Positions 35,001 to 43,666 of a stretch of DNA of 64,000 nucleotides are shown piece after piece. Source of the stretch: Ignavibacteria bacterium (lineage in GTDB: Bacteria > Bacteroidota > Ignavibacteria > OLB7); contig JACKAE010000001.1 of NCBI GenBank assembly GCA_020635205.1, positions 372,001 to 436,000 on the forward strand. The letters run 5' to 3'. The notes under the pieces are model-generated. The model ran no database searches and was not told where the DNA came from. It worked only from the letters and a program-made list of their open reading frames with translations. The position numbers were made by a program, and so were the translations under genes. Position 1 is the first letter of the stretch; each line of letters starts with the position of its first letter.

Positions 35001-36593
35001 ATGCCAACCAGAAAATTTATTGATGACGACTTTGTTGTTGTGCGCAGAGAGCCGAACAGTAAGGCAAAACGAGCCGTAACGCTGGTATTTGGAGACCCGG
35101 TAGAAGTTCTCGAAGAAAAGAATGGGTGGACAAAGGTGCGGGTGCTGAACTACTTCGCTCGCTCTTTTACTGGTTACGTTCGCGGGAAACTGCCGGTTCG
35201 GGATAAAGGGGTTCTCTCCCTATCTATGGTTGATGTGCAACAAGGGGATGGGATAGTACTGGAGACTCCAACCGGAGAAATCGTGCTGATTGACGGAGGA
35301 GACAATCAGCTTTTCGCTCGCCACGTCGCAGCTCGATATCTTCACCGCAAGTCGAGTGAAGCAAAGCCACTGGAAGTTGCAGCAATTATTGTCACTCACG
35401 GCGATGCCGACCATTTCGATGGACTTAACGACATTGTTCGTTCAGAATCTTTGCCCGACGATAAAGCAAAGAAACGTCTCTTTATTCACCCGAAACGGAT
35501 TTACCACAATGGCTTGGTTAAAGGCCCAACAAAAGATGCGACCGGCAAGACTATCACTGACCGCAATCGCTTCGGGCGTACTGTTAAAGAGAATGGGAAA
35601 GTTCTTGCAATTGACCTGTACGACGATCCTCGCAAAGCTCCCCCCGAGCAACTGAACACCCCCTTCAAACGTTGGGCAAAATCGATAGACCACTGGAACA
35701 CTCGAGGCCCAATTGATGTTCGCCGCGTAGCCCACGGTATGAATGAGAGTGACTTGTTTGGCTTCCTGCACGATGAGGGGATCCACGTAGAACTGCAAGG
35801 CCCTTTCGCTACGGAGACGATTGATCCTGCAACTGGCAAACATGTTGCGGCACTCCCATTCTTCCACAAGCCCCCCCGTTCATCTGAACTTCACTTAGAG
35901 CATGGAGGGGAGGGTGTGGGGAGCATTTCGGCATCGCATACAATTAACGGCCATTCGTTAGCCTTTCGGCTTACTTACGGCAACGTGCGGCTAAACCTAA
36001 CCGGTGACCTTAACCATGAAGCAATGGAAGGTCTCTTTACGAACATTCCTTCAAAACAGCTTGAGGCTGAAATACTAAAAGTCCCCCACCACGGCTCGCA
36101 CGATTTCGGCTTCCGTGCCCTCGAAGCGATACGCCCCGTTGTTGCCATTATCTCCTCCGGCGATGAGAGTGCGCTGAAAGAATACATCCATCCCCGCGCC
36201 ACCTTGATGGCTGCCCTCGGCAAAACCATGCGGGGTAATACCGGAGTCATCTTCTCTACTGAATTGGCCGCTTTCTTTTCTGTGAAGAGAGAATGCCACA
36301 CACGCGAAGACTTAGCAGCTTTCTTTAAAAAGCATAAAGAGAAGACCTTTACTGGTGAAGAACTACGCCAACTCTTTACCGGAAAGGTTCGCCCGAAAGA
36401 AGACCCTCCCGGATTGTTCTTCGGCTTCGAGCGAACAAACTTCGGCATCGTCCACATCCGAACTGATGGAGAGCGCGTACTAACATTCACCCACAGTGGA
36501 AAGGAAGGTCTGAACGAGGCTTATCGCTTCCACGTTACGATGGAGAATGGTGAGCGGAAGATCAAGTTCAGTCCGGAGGTAACTACGCGGTAG
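35001..36593 (+). CDS. ComEC-like metallo-beta-lactamase protein with SH3-like N-terminus
   Basis: 530 residues without signal peptide or membrane helices. About 8-65 look like a bacterial SH3 domain (VVVRREPNSKAK, VEVLEEKNGWTKVRV). The MBL domain follows: MVDVQQGDG, LIDGGD, metal site THGDADHFDGL near 133, LTGDLNH near 333 and the ComEC-type HHGSHDF near 356, where the HHGS motif is diagnostic for the ComEC/Rec2 branch. Resembles stand-alone 'MBL fold hydrolase' relatives of ComEC that occur with phage-defence or surface systems. The substrate, possibly nucleic acid or a phosphodiester, is inferred. Confidence 0.82.
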   Translation: MPTRKFIDDDFVVVRREPNSKAKRAVTLVFGDPVEVLEEKNGWTKVRVLNYFARSFTGYVRGKLPVRDKGVLSLSMVDVQQGDGIVLETPTGEIVLIDGGDNQLFARHVAARYLHRKSSEAKPLEVAAIIVTHGDADHFDGLNDIVRSESLPDDKAKKRLFIHPKRIYHNGLVKGPTKDATGKTITDRNRFGRTVKENGKVLAIDLYDDPRKAPPEQLNTPFKRWAKSIDHWNTRGPIDVRRVAHGMNESDLFGFLHDEGIHVELQGPFATETIDPATGKHVAALPFFHKPPRSSELHLEHGGEGVGSISASHTINGHSLAFRLTYGNVRLNLTGDLNHEAMEGLFTNIPSKQLEAEILKVPHHGSHDFGFRALEAIRPVVAIISSGDESALKEYIHPRATLMAALGKTMRGNTGVIFSTELAAFFSVKRECHTREDLAAFFKKHKEKTFTGEELRQLFTGKVRPKEDPPGLFFGFERTNFGIVHIRTDGERVLTFTHSGKEGLNEAYRFHVTMENGERKIKFSPEVTTR

Positions 36594-36811
36594 AACTCCA
36601 ACCGAAGATTCTGCCGAGACCTGAGTCTCCTTCTCAAATGAGTCTCCGTTCAATTCTGTCACTCTGAATCTGCTGTAGGCGGATGAAGAGTCTCTCATGC
36701 CTTGTAGAAAAGATCCGAAATGCTATAGATCTCCTGCGAGATGATGATCTGCGGTACTCCCTTCGGCAAATCAGAATGATAGACACAACCTCTACGACAC
36801 ACTCTCAAAAA

Positions 36812-36828
36812 GTAGTACGGAAGTAGTA
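36812..36828 (+). promoter_or_regulatory. Direct GTAGTA pair upstream of the GH38 gene
   Basis: AAAAGTAGTACGGAAGTAGTA: GTAGTA repeated with an 11-bp period, as at 34922-34938. About 28 nt before the small reading frame at 36856. Confidence 0.35.
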
Positions 36829-36855
36829 CCAGAAGGGAGAGGAAAATCGATTACT

Positions 36856-36948
36856 ATGAAGGTAGATCGATGGTTTGTCTCTGCTCTGTTTCACGCAGGT
36901 GGCTACAATCCATCGAATCCTGATCTCTTCCAAACACCAAACAAATAA
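36856..36948 (+). CDS. Possible 30-residue leader peptide
   Basis: ATG-to-TAA frame reading MKVDRWFVSALFHAGGYNPS and on to TPNK, ending 11 nt before the GH38 start. No good ribosome binding site at normal distance. It could be a leader peptide or chance. Confidence 0.2.
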   Translation: MKVDRWFVSALFHAGGYNPSNPDLFQTPNK

Positions 36949-36959
36949 GAGGCACGTTG

Positions 36960-39800
36960 ATGAATCAACAAGAGCAGACGATTCGGCAGAAACTCGGAAT
37001 CCCTGATACAGCAACGAAGGTGCTGATTTTCGAGGCGGCGGCTCACTTGGACTGGGATTGGGTGAACACCTTCCTCGGGTACTATAACAATGGATATGGA
37101 AGTTATCAACCGGTGAAGGATACCTTCGCGACGGCTATCGAGTTCATGCAGAATAATCAGGGGTCAACTACTGCAACGTACTACTACAGTATTTGTGAGA
37201 TGGCCTACCTTCGCCAATACCTTTTGGATTTTCCCGATCAGATTGGAGTGCTGAAAGGGCTTGGAGACCAACTTTCAATCTCCGGTGGTGGAATCACCTC
37301 AGCCGAAAATCTACTGACTCACGGGGAAGCCTTCATCCGAAACTATCTCACCGGACAAAAGTGGTTGTTCGATACGTTAGGATATACCTCCATTGGCCAG
37401 CTCTGGATACCAGATGATTTTGGTTCCGATGGACAATTGCCGATTGTGGTTAGAGCAATGGGATATCAAGGGGTCAGCTTCTGGCGTGCGCCAATCGCCG
37501 GAAAGTTCAACGGAGCCACACCCACTTCGCAAACCCCTTCCCAAATTTTGACAGATAACGGTCTCGACTTTATCTGGAGAGCCGACGATAACTCGCAGGT
37601 GAATGCACACTGGTTGAGCATTGGATATTGTGGGGGGAACAACATTCTCGGCTATGGCGACACTTCTCTCTACTGGTCGGCCACGTTGCAGAATTCGATC
37701 ACAAACAACTTCCTCGATAATGCAAATCTCTCCCCAACTCCCTATTCCTTTATCCCGATAGATTGTGACTTCAATACTCCCTACAGCAACTTGCTGCAGA
37801 TCGTTGAGAATTGGAATGCCTGCAACGGGTGGGGTGGCACAGGAGATGGGTGTCCGGGCAATCCGATCCCTTCCGAACTTGAAGGAGCCTACGTTGTTGC
37901 GGCAACGTTCGAAGACTTCATGGAACTGGTTGCAGCCTATAATGAGGGGAGCGGAGGAACTACCCTCAACAGACTCCCCTTCCTCCCCAATCCATACTAC
38001 TCCGGTTGTTATACCACCCATCCAGACCTGAAGCAGATGCACTATGCGGCAACGCGAACGTTGCTGCAGGCTGAGTCGATGGAAATCTTATTGGAGTATC
38101 TCGCCGCTCAAGACCCGAACACCTGGGGAACCATCGCTGCAAACGCCAGAGCAACGTTGGCCAGTAACTGGAACGATCTGATGCCCTCCACTCATCACGA
38201 TTATATTACTGGCACCTCTCCCGACAATATCTACAGTGAAGAACAGCAGCCTGATTTACAGACAGCACTCAACAATGCCGAGAGTACCCTCTCATCTATT
38301 CTGAACAGCATCACCTCAACAATTCCTCCTCTCGACAATCAAGCTGGTCAGTCGGTAGTTCTTTTCAACGGTATCGGCGTTCCTCAGGGAGGGCCAGTTG
38401 AGTTCACACCCCCAACAGGCTCGTGGGGAAGCGCACTCTACAACGGACAGAACTGGCCAGTACAAAACCTCAACGATGGCAACATACTTCTCTTTATTGA
38501 TAAAGAGTTTGTGCCGACCAGTGGATTTAAAACGATTATGCTGAGCACGCAGCCACCAAACGTGGAACCGACATTGAGCGCTACACACAACCCTGAGGAT
38601 AACACCTATACGTTGGCCAACAGTCTCCTGCAGGCTGTAATCGGCGTTGACGGATTGATTTCACTGACAGACCTTTCACTCAATGGTGGAACAGAAGTGT
38701 TGGGTGGAAATGGCAACCTTGTCACTTTCTATCAAGATGGAGGGAACATCTACCGATTTGGGAATGAAATTCCGATTACTGAGACGATCACCCAATACAA
38801 TCCAAACGGTACATGTGTGCCGTTCCAAAAGGAACCGTATGTGCTGCAACAACCTTCGATAGAGTTAACGGAAGATGGGCCGCTGCGGAAAACTGTAGAG
38901 GTGAGTGGATACTACGAGATCAACAACCAACAGGTTAACTTCACTCTAACATATTCTCTAATTGTCGACGAGGAATATCTGCGGATGTCGACAACGGGAA
39001 CTGCTCCGCGAGGTTATTCTGTGATGATGGCATTCACGTTCGCCGAGCAGACCGCACAGCTTACTCACGGCACAGCATATCACTATGAGACAGGATCACC
39101 TCGTCAATACTGGACAACTCCGGGACATGACTGTTCTTCCACTCAGGAGCTGATGACGTTCGAGGCAACGCACGGGTTCGTAATTCCACTCGACGAGAAT
39201 GGGAACCGACAAGGGGCAATCTACCACGAGAGTACACCTGCCTGGGCAATTGCTGAGGGTGCAATTTTGGGATGTATTCTTCGGAACGTTCCAAACCCAA
39301 ACTACAATGCTGCTTGGGGTTCAGACAATGCGACCCACAGCGCAAACTATGCACTCCGCATCCCTGGAACCTTGCAGGGGCCAGAAGTGGGTGGCGAGTT
39401 AGGAGGGCCGCTCCGTGAATCGTTGCAGTTTAACAATCCTCCCACCGCAGTTCCTCTCCCTGCTGAACAGAACTCTCCCTCCCTGCCAAACTCGATGAGT
39501 ATTATCTCGACTTCTGAACCAAAAGCGGTAGTCACAGCATTGAAGATGGGAACATTTAACGAGAGCAACTTGATTGTTCGCACCTATCAGCCAACGAACC
39601 AGCCGTTGGATGTAGAGCTGACACTGGACTCCTCGATTGCGACGATGTTCCAGAGTGGAGGAGTGGTAACTGCAGAGGAGACATCTGCCTTAGAAATTTT
39701 CGACCTCAATGCTCCCAATCTTCCGACGCATGGGAATACAATATCTGTAGCTGCTACGTATGCACTAACAACCATTAGTGTTATCGGAAATTGGCAGTAG
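36960..39800 (+). CDS. Glycoside hydrolase family 38 (alpha-mannosidase-like) protein
   Basis: Start at the ATG 36960 with AGAGG 7 nt upstream (an in-frame TTG is one codon earlier). 946 residues. The first metal-binding motif is AAHLDWDWVNTF (usual form HxHxDxxW, here H-L-D-W-D-W), the nucleophile motif is WIPDDFGSDGQLP near 148, and further His/Asp motifs plus a large C-terminal beta-sandwich part follow. Retaining alpha-mannosidases of this family trim or degrade mannosides. No signal peptide was seen, so it should act in the cytoplasm unless exported otherwise. Gene stands alone, ended by a hairpin. Confidence 0.83.
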   Translation: MNQQEQTIRQKLGIPDTATKVLIFEAAAHLDWDWVNTFLGYYNNGYGSYQPVKDTFATAIEFMQNNQGSTTATYYYSICEMAYLRQYLLDFPDQIGVLKGLGDQLSISGGGITSAENLLTHGEAFIRNYLTGQKWLFDTLGYTSIGQLWIPDDFGSDGQLPIVVRAMGYQGVSFWRAPIAGKFNGATPTSQTPSQILTDNGLDFIWRADDNSQVNAHWLSIGYCGGNNILGYGDTSLYWSATLQNSITNNFLDNANLSPTPYSFIPIDCDFNTPYSNLLQIVENWNACNGWGGTGDGCPGNPIPSELEGAYVVAATFEDFMELVAAYNEGSGGTTLNRLPFLPNPYYSGCYTTHPDLKQMHYAATRTLLQAESMEILLEYLAAQDPNTWGTIAANARATLASNWNDLMPSTHHDYITGTSPDNIYSEEQQPDLQTALNNAESTLSSILNSITSTIPPLDNQAGQSVVLFNGIGVPQGGPVEFTPPTGSWGSALYNGQNWPVQNLNDGNILLFIDKEFVPTSGFKTIMLSTQPPNVEPTLSATHNPEDNTYTLANSLLQAVIGVDGLISLTDLSLNGGTEVLGGNGNLVTFYQDGGNIYRFGNEIPITETITQYNPNGTCVPFQKEPYVLQQPSIELTEDGPLRKTVEVSGYYEINNQQVNFTLTYSLIVDEEYLRMSTTGTAPRGYSVMMAFTFAEQTAQLTHGTAYHYETGSPRQYWTTPGHDCSSTQELMTFEATHGFVIPLDENGNRQGAIYHESTPAWAIAEGAILGCILRNVPNPNYNAAWGSDNATHSANYALRIPGTLQGPEVGGELGGPLRESLQFNNPPTAVPLPAEQNSPSLPNSMSIISTSEPKAVVTALKMGTFNESNLIVRTYQPTNQPLDVELTLDSSIATMFQSGGVVTAEETSALEIFDLNAPNLPTHGNTISVAATYALTTISVIGNWQ

Positions 39801-39827
39801 AGAGAACTACGGTCTGTGCGAACGCAA

Positions 39828-39865
39828 AAGTGGGAGAAGAGAGTCTCGGCTCTCTTCTCCCACTT
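39828..39865 (+). terminator. Terminator of the GH38 gene
   Basis: Perfect 16-bp stem (AAGTGGGAGAAGAGAG with its complement) and loop TCTCGG, 28 nt after the stop; only a weak T content follows. Confidence 0.8.
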
Positions 39866-39941
39866 CTATATCGAGAACATTGTCAGGCTGCACAAATATG
39901 CTCCGCAGCTTCCCTCCTTTTCAGAGAGACCTTCACTTAGA

Positions 39942-40046
39942 TTAGATTGCTGTCACTATCAACGGAGCCGATACTCCGCACGGAGCAACAATCTGAATGT
40001 AGTAGGTTCCATTTGGAACGCTGACACCACTTCTATCCAAGCGATT
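39942..40046 (-). pseudogene. Possible remnant of a secreted protein's C-terminus
   Basis: On the minus strand an open frame without start reads SGVSVPNGTYYIQIVA then PCGVSAPLIVTAI and stops. The NGTYYIQI pattern is like the end of Bacteroidota secreted proteins with C-terminal sorting domains. It is only about 35 codons, so chance cannot be excluded. Confidence 0.25.
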
Positions 40047-40074
40047 TGAAATTTTTACTTTTGAATTCCCTCTC

Positions 40075-40731
40075 CTACCCTACCACTCCCTGCCGAACAG
40101 CCCACATCACAAGTCCGGCTGTGTTCCTCGTTCCAGTCTTCAATAACAACTGCTTCCGGTATCCCTCAACTGTGCGGGGACTCAAGTAAAGTTTCTCAGC
40201 AATCTCCGGGGTGGTCAATTCCTGACAGATCAGTTGCAGCACTTCTTCCTCCCGCTCGCTCAGCCCGATAGCCAGAGACTCTTCCAGAATAGCTTTCTTC
40301 CGCTTCCCCCCCTCCAGCCGTTGCAGCATTGCTTGGGAGAGGATATCACTAAAGTAGTATCCGGTTTTGTGAACCTTCTCGATTGCCTCTTCTAACTCCT
40401 CCGGTCCACTCTCCTTCACCAAATACCCACTGGCTCCACTCTCCATCATGTGTACCATGAAGTGGGGTGTTTTGTGCATGGTAAGAATCAATATCTTCAA
40501 ATCTGGAAATCGCTCGCGTGTTAGCTTGCAGGTCTCCATTCCTCCGAGGACAGGCATTTCCAAGTCGAGCAGGAGAACATCAACTTTTACTTTCCCCACG
40601 TTCTCCAGGAACTCCTCTCCGTTTGCCGCTTCAAGTGTGACAACAAAGTGGGGAACTTCTTCAAGGATAGTGATGATCCCTTTACGGAACATTTCGTGAT
40701 CGTCGACGACAGCAACGTTAATCCGATCCAT
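40075..40731 (-). CDS. NarL/LuxR-type response regulator
   Basis: 218 residues from the ATG at 40731 (8 nt after the kinase stop). Receiver: acidic pair DDHEMF (about 9-12), phospho-acceptor Asp in VLLDLEMPVLGG near 56, Lys in LVKESGPEE. C-terminal LuxR HTH (about 150-215, LSEREEEVLQLICQELTTPEIAEKL-type; here read as LSEREEEVLQLI and TTPEIAEKLYLSPRTVEGYR). Works with the kinase just upstream. Confidence 0.93.
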   Translation of the reverse strand: MDRINVAVVDDHEMFRKGIITILEEVPHFVVTLEAANGEEFLENVGKVKVDVLLLDLEMPVLGGMETCKLTRERFPDLKILILTMHKTPHFMVHMMESGASGYLVKESGPEELEEAIEKVHKTGYYFSDILSQAMLQRLEGGKRKKAILEESLAIGLSEREEEVLQLICQELTTPEIAEKLYLSPRTVEGYRKQLLLKTGTRNTAGLVMWAVRQGVVG

Positions 40732-40738
40732 ATAGACC

Positions 40739-41554
40739 CTATGCTTCAATTGATGGAAGGTTCATTTTCAACTCAAGTCCCATGCCGGAATCCTTCGCCG
40801 TATCCCAGCGAAATGATGCGCCTAAAGAGCGTGCCCGGCTCTCAATGTTCTTCAAGCCGAGTCCTCGAACTCCGCTCTCTTTCACGTTGAAGAGATGCTC
40901 TGGAATTCCTTTCCCGTTGTCGGTGTAGAGAAGAGTGATCGTCCCCCTCTCCTCTCGCAGAATAATATCTACCTCCGAGGCTCCAGAGTGCTTCAGCGTG
41001 TTGTTCAACAGTTCTTGTATGATGCGGAAGAGAAGTAGTTCATACTTGATGGGGAGACGCCCGAACTCGGTAGAGAACTCAAGGTAAACCTCAAGCTCTC
41101 TTGTCTGATTGATTGTGTGGGTCGTCTGCTCCAGTGTTGCCTGCAGACCGAGAAGCTCCAGTTCAGGAGGGTGAAGGTCGTGTGAGATACGCCGTACTGT
41201 TTCAATTGTGCTCCCAAGTATTTCCGTTGATTTAGCAATCACCTCTTTCCCCTTCTCGTCGGCTCCACCACGCGAACCATAATTCTTGAGAATCAACTGA
41301 AGTGTGGAGAGCATCACGCCAACACTGTCGTGAAGGTCGCGGGCAATCCGGCTTTGCTCTACTTCCTGACTTTCGAGAGTGGCGGCAAGCAGTTCTCTCT
41401 GAAAGTTTACCTCAAGGTCTTGCAACGACATCTGTTGTTGCAACACTTTCCGTTGGTAGAGAAGCGTAAAGAGAACAATCATCACCACAAGAACCAGAAC
41501 GATTAATGCACTTACGATGAAGATTGTGATGATGGTGGAATCGGATCCTTGCAT
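40739..41554 (-). CDS. NarX/DegS-type sensor histidine kinase
   Basis: 271 residues: one N-terminal transmembrane helix (about 9-31), a short coiled coil, HisKA_3 with the phospho-accepting His in IARDLHDSVGVML near 74, then HATPase_c with N-box LLNNTLKHS and G1 DNGKGIP. No periplasmic sensor domain of its own, so the membrane protein encoded upstream, whose gene overlaps this one by 43 nt, is the likely sensing partner. Confidence 0.92.
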   Translation of the reverse strand: MQGSDSTIITIFIVSALIVLVLVVMIVLFTLLYQRKVLQQQMSLQDLEVNFQRELLAATLESQEVEQSRIARDLHDSVGVMLSTLQLILKNYGSRGGADEKGKEVIAKSTEILGSTIETVRRISHDLHPPELELLGLQATLEQTTHTINQTRELEVYLEFSTEFGRLPIKYELLLFRIIQELLNNTLKHSGASEVDIILREERGTITLLYTDNGKGIPEHLFNVKESGVRGLGLKNIESRARSLGASFRWDTAKDSGMGLELKMNLPSIEA

Positions 41555-42162
41555 AGTAGTGCTACACCGTACAAGATGTAGAGAATCATATTGAAGATCG
41601 TGTGAATCGTCCAGACAGTATAGTAGACTTTGTCCGACGTCTCCGCAATGTAGCTGCCGAATATATTAAGCAGGAGATTACCAGTAAAGTAGAGGAGCAC
41701 GGCTCCACTAATCCAGAAGGGGAACGTCCGCTCGATCCGCTTTACCTCCAAATATCGGAGTGCGTTGAAGAAGAAGAGGACGGAGAAACCAATCAGAACC
41801 AGACTCTCGACTGTGCGAAAAAGATCGGGGAACTCGAACGGCTTCGTGACGACACCCCACACTCCCACTACAGAAAGAAGAATTCCCGGAACCAGAAAAA
41901 CAATCCCGGAGATACGCCTCATCGATCTCCTAAACAAGTAGAGTAGGAAGGAAAACTCTACGAACGTGTAGATATGGTAGAGGAGCAGATTGTTCCCATA
42001 CTTTCGCGCAATAACTTCGGCAAGAATAGTGTTGGCTATCACAAAACAGAGATAATACACCAGCACCTTCTGTTCCTTTGAGAGTATCTGGAACCGTACC
42101 AGCCCAATAGTGAGTGGAACACAATAGAGACCATAGCAAATATAGGTGAGTGTTTCTTCCAT
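41512..42162 (-). CDS. Multi-spanning membrane protein, probable sensor partner
   Basis: 216 residues with about six to seven hydrophobic segments (near 7-22, 34-47, 58-76, 85-103, 115-135, 145-165, 185-203). Unknown family. It heads the three-gene operon with the kinase and response regulator and overlaps the kinase gene by 43 nt, an unusually long overlap that implies tight coupling. Confidence 0.7.
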   Translation of the reverse strand: MEETLTYICYGLYCVPLTIGLVRFQILSKEQKVLVYYLCFVIANTILAEVIARKYGNNLLLYHIYTFVEFSFLLYLFRRSMRRISGIVFLVPGILLSVVGVWGVVTKPFEFPDLFRTVESLVLIGFSVLFFFNALRYLEVKRIERTFPFWISGAVLLYFTGNLLLNIFGSYIAETSDKVYYTVWTIHTIFNMILYILYGVALLCKDPIPPSSQSSS

Positions 42163-42208
42163 CTACATCATATCGACAGTTTTAGTTCAGCCCGAAAGAG
42201 ATTTGCAG

Positions 42209-42234
42209 GCCACCTCTGCACAAGCAGAGGTGGC
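42209..42234. terminator. Hairpin between lipoprotein and sensor operon
   Basis: Perfect 11-bp stem GCCACCTCTGC/GCAGAGGTGGC with loop ACAA, no T-run on either side. Likely ends the lipoprotein transcript that comes from 43285, or lies in the sensor operon's leader. Confidence 0.55.
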
Positions 42235-42379
42235 GATTAGGTTGGTATGAGATAACTCGAAGTAATCATCTATTCGCAATCCATATGCTGAAACATCGGG
42301 CAAGTGTAAACAGATTTCCAACTCAGCATCTACTGCTGTAACAACCTCCTATAGATCGTCGCGTTGGCAAAACGACAGA

Positions 42380-43285
42380 CTACGGTGTAGTTGTATTATC
42401 GGAGGAGAATTTGAGGTTAAACAGGGAAACCCCACAGAATCGTGGGCAGGGACGCACAAAGTCATCACTCCGTAAACTTTCATCAAAGGAATAGAAATTG
42501 GACACAAGCGATAGCATCAACGTAAGAGTACCGTAGCCGTAAACGTTAGCAAGTGATGAGTCTTGCTGGGCTTTTGCATTCTCCACACAGTGGATGGTAT
42601 CTGTCGGTTCAAGCGTATGGTATCCAAGGGTCAGGTAGAGACCGTTATTGATATTCGGATCGTTTGCCATGGTGTCTAAGTAATCATAAATGATTGAGGC
42701 TGGGAGCATGAATGAACTGATCGGAACCATAAAGTCCTCATCTATCTCATAGTGATTCTGCCAGTGGTCGATGTAGGCTTGAGCTTGGCCTTTTGAGATA
42801 CCGACAGGTGTTCCTACACTCCCTGATCCGCGCCCTATCTTTATCACCGGTTTCAGAGGACCAGAAAATATGGTGTCGTAGCTAACACCTCCTGTCTCTC
42901 GATAGGGAACCACGAGCAGACAGAGATGGTTTTGTATCTCGCTAATTGAACTGACTGCACTGTCGAGACCGAGGTAGACCCTCAGCCCCTGATAGCAACT
43001 GTCTTGGCATCCCGGCACAACATTCATCGCAGAGTCCAAGTCTTCGTACGGGATAACAAAGCTAAATAGTGAGTCCTGAGACCCTACTTTATACATCCTC
43101 AGGAAACTCTCTCCCCACAATTGAAGCGTTGGATAGAAGATCCCATAGGTGATGGCTTCTCCCGACAGGTCAGCACATGCCGAGGTTCTGAGTGTCTCCG
43201 AAGGTAAGGATGTCTTTTCTGTACAAGAAGAGACCGTAATGAGAAGGGAACAGAGGATACCGAGTGGAACGTAGCGATGAGACAT
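42380..43285 (-). CDS. Lipoprotein of unknown function
   Basis: 301 residues with signal and lipobox VSSC (about Cys21), preceded by a perfect AAGGAGG 7 nt before the ATG. Mature protein has several Cys (CADLSG, CQDSCYQG, CVENAKAQ, CPRFCG) that could form disulfides in the periplasm. No family recognised. Its upstream region contains the structured element at 43367-43456, so it may be specifically regulated. Confidence 0.75.
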   Translation of the reverse strand: MSHRYVPLGILCSLLITVSSCTEKTSLPSETLRTSACADLSGEAITYGIFYPTLQLWGESFLRMYKVGSQDSLFSFVIPYEDLDSAMNVVPGCQDSCYQGLRVYLGLDSAVSSISEIQNHLCLLVVPYRETGGVSYDTIFSGPLKPVIKIGRGSGSVGTPVGISKGQAQAYIDHWQNHYEIDEDFMVPISSFMLPASIIYDYLDTMANDPNINNGLYLTLGYHTLEPTDTIHCVENAKAQQDSSLANVYGYGTLTLMLSLVSNFYSFDESLRSDDFVRPCPRFCGVSLFNLKFSSDNTTTP

Positions 43286-43366
43286 AATCTGACCTCCTTG
43301 AGTTAGTTGTGAAGCTCTGTTGAATGTTGGGCACGATTGAATATCTGCATCATCCCCTACATATCA

Positions 43367-43456
43367 ATCAGGATACTCCATCTGTCCCGTATTTCTCCCG
43401 GTAGCTTACCGTAGAAATACGGGGTTGCGTCCGTATATCTACGGCAGGATCCTGAT
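43367..43456 (-). promoter_or_regulatory. Structured leader or phased operator array
   Basis: Seen: outer arms ATCAGGAT/ATCCTGAT enclose a long hairpin (CCCGTATTTCT/AGAAATACGGG at 43386-43396 and 43413-43423 with an inner CGGTA-GCT-TACCG) and a short one (CCGTA-TATC-TACGG at 43431-43444), i.e. a possible three-way junction. The same sequence reads as three 22-bp units each starting CCGTA. It lies 82-171 nt before the lipoprotein start. Confidence 0.5.
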
Positions 43457-43505
43457 AGGTAGATATGGTCTACCAGAGAAGATAAGATCGAAGGGTTTTC
43501 AATAG

Positions 43506-43541
43506 AGAGGGGAGAGGTCTACAGAACCTCTCCCCTCTTTT
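43506..43541. terminator. Hairpin after proS
   Basis: AGAGGGGAGAGGT pairs with ACCTCTCCCCTCT around a 7-nt loop; TTTT follows on the + strand. It lies about 125 nt after the proS stop (minus strand), and probably ends that transcript. Confidence 0.65.
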
Positions 43542-43666
43542 GAATTTTGCCTTTTGAATTCACTTTCAAGGCTCTGTTTTCTCTACTGATCCTGACGCAA
43601 CCTGAAGAGTTGCGGCTACCACTCCCTCTTCATTTTTAATTTTGCCTTTTGAACTTTGAATTCTCT

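Larger units (their letters stand above)
36594..36959. other. Intergenic region before GH38
   Basis: 366 nt. Holds the GTAGTA pair at 36812-36828 and a possible 30-codon reading frame at 36856-36948; nothing else recognisable. Confidence 0.5.
43286..43666. other. Intergenic region upstream of the lipoprotein
   Basis: 381 nt. Holds the folded/repeat element at 43367-43456, a hairpin at 43506-43541 and A/T-rich TTTTGAATT-like repeats near 43541-43562 and 43628-43663. Confidence 0.6.
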
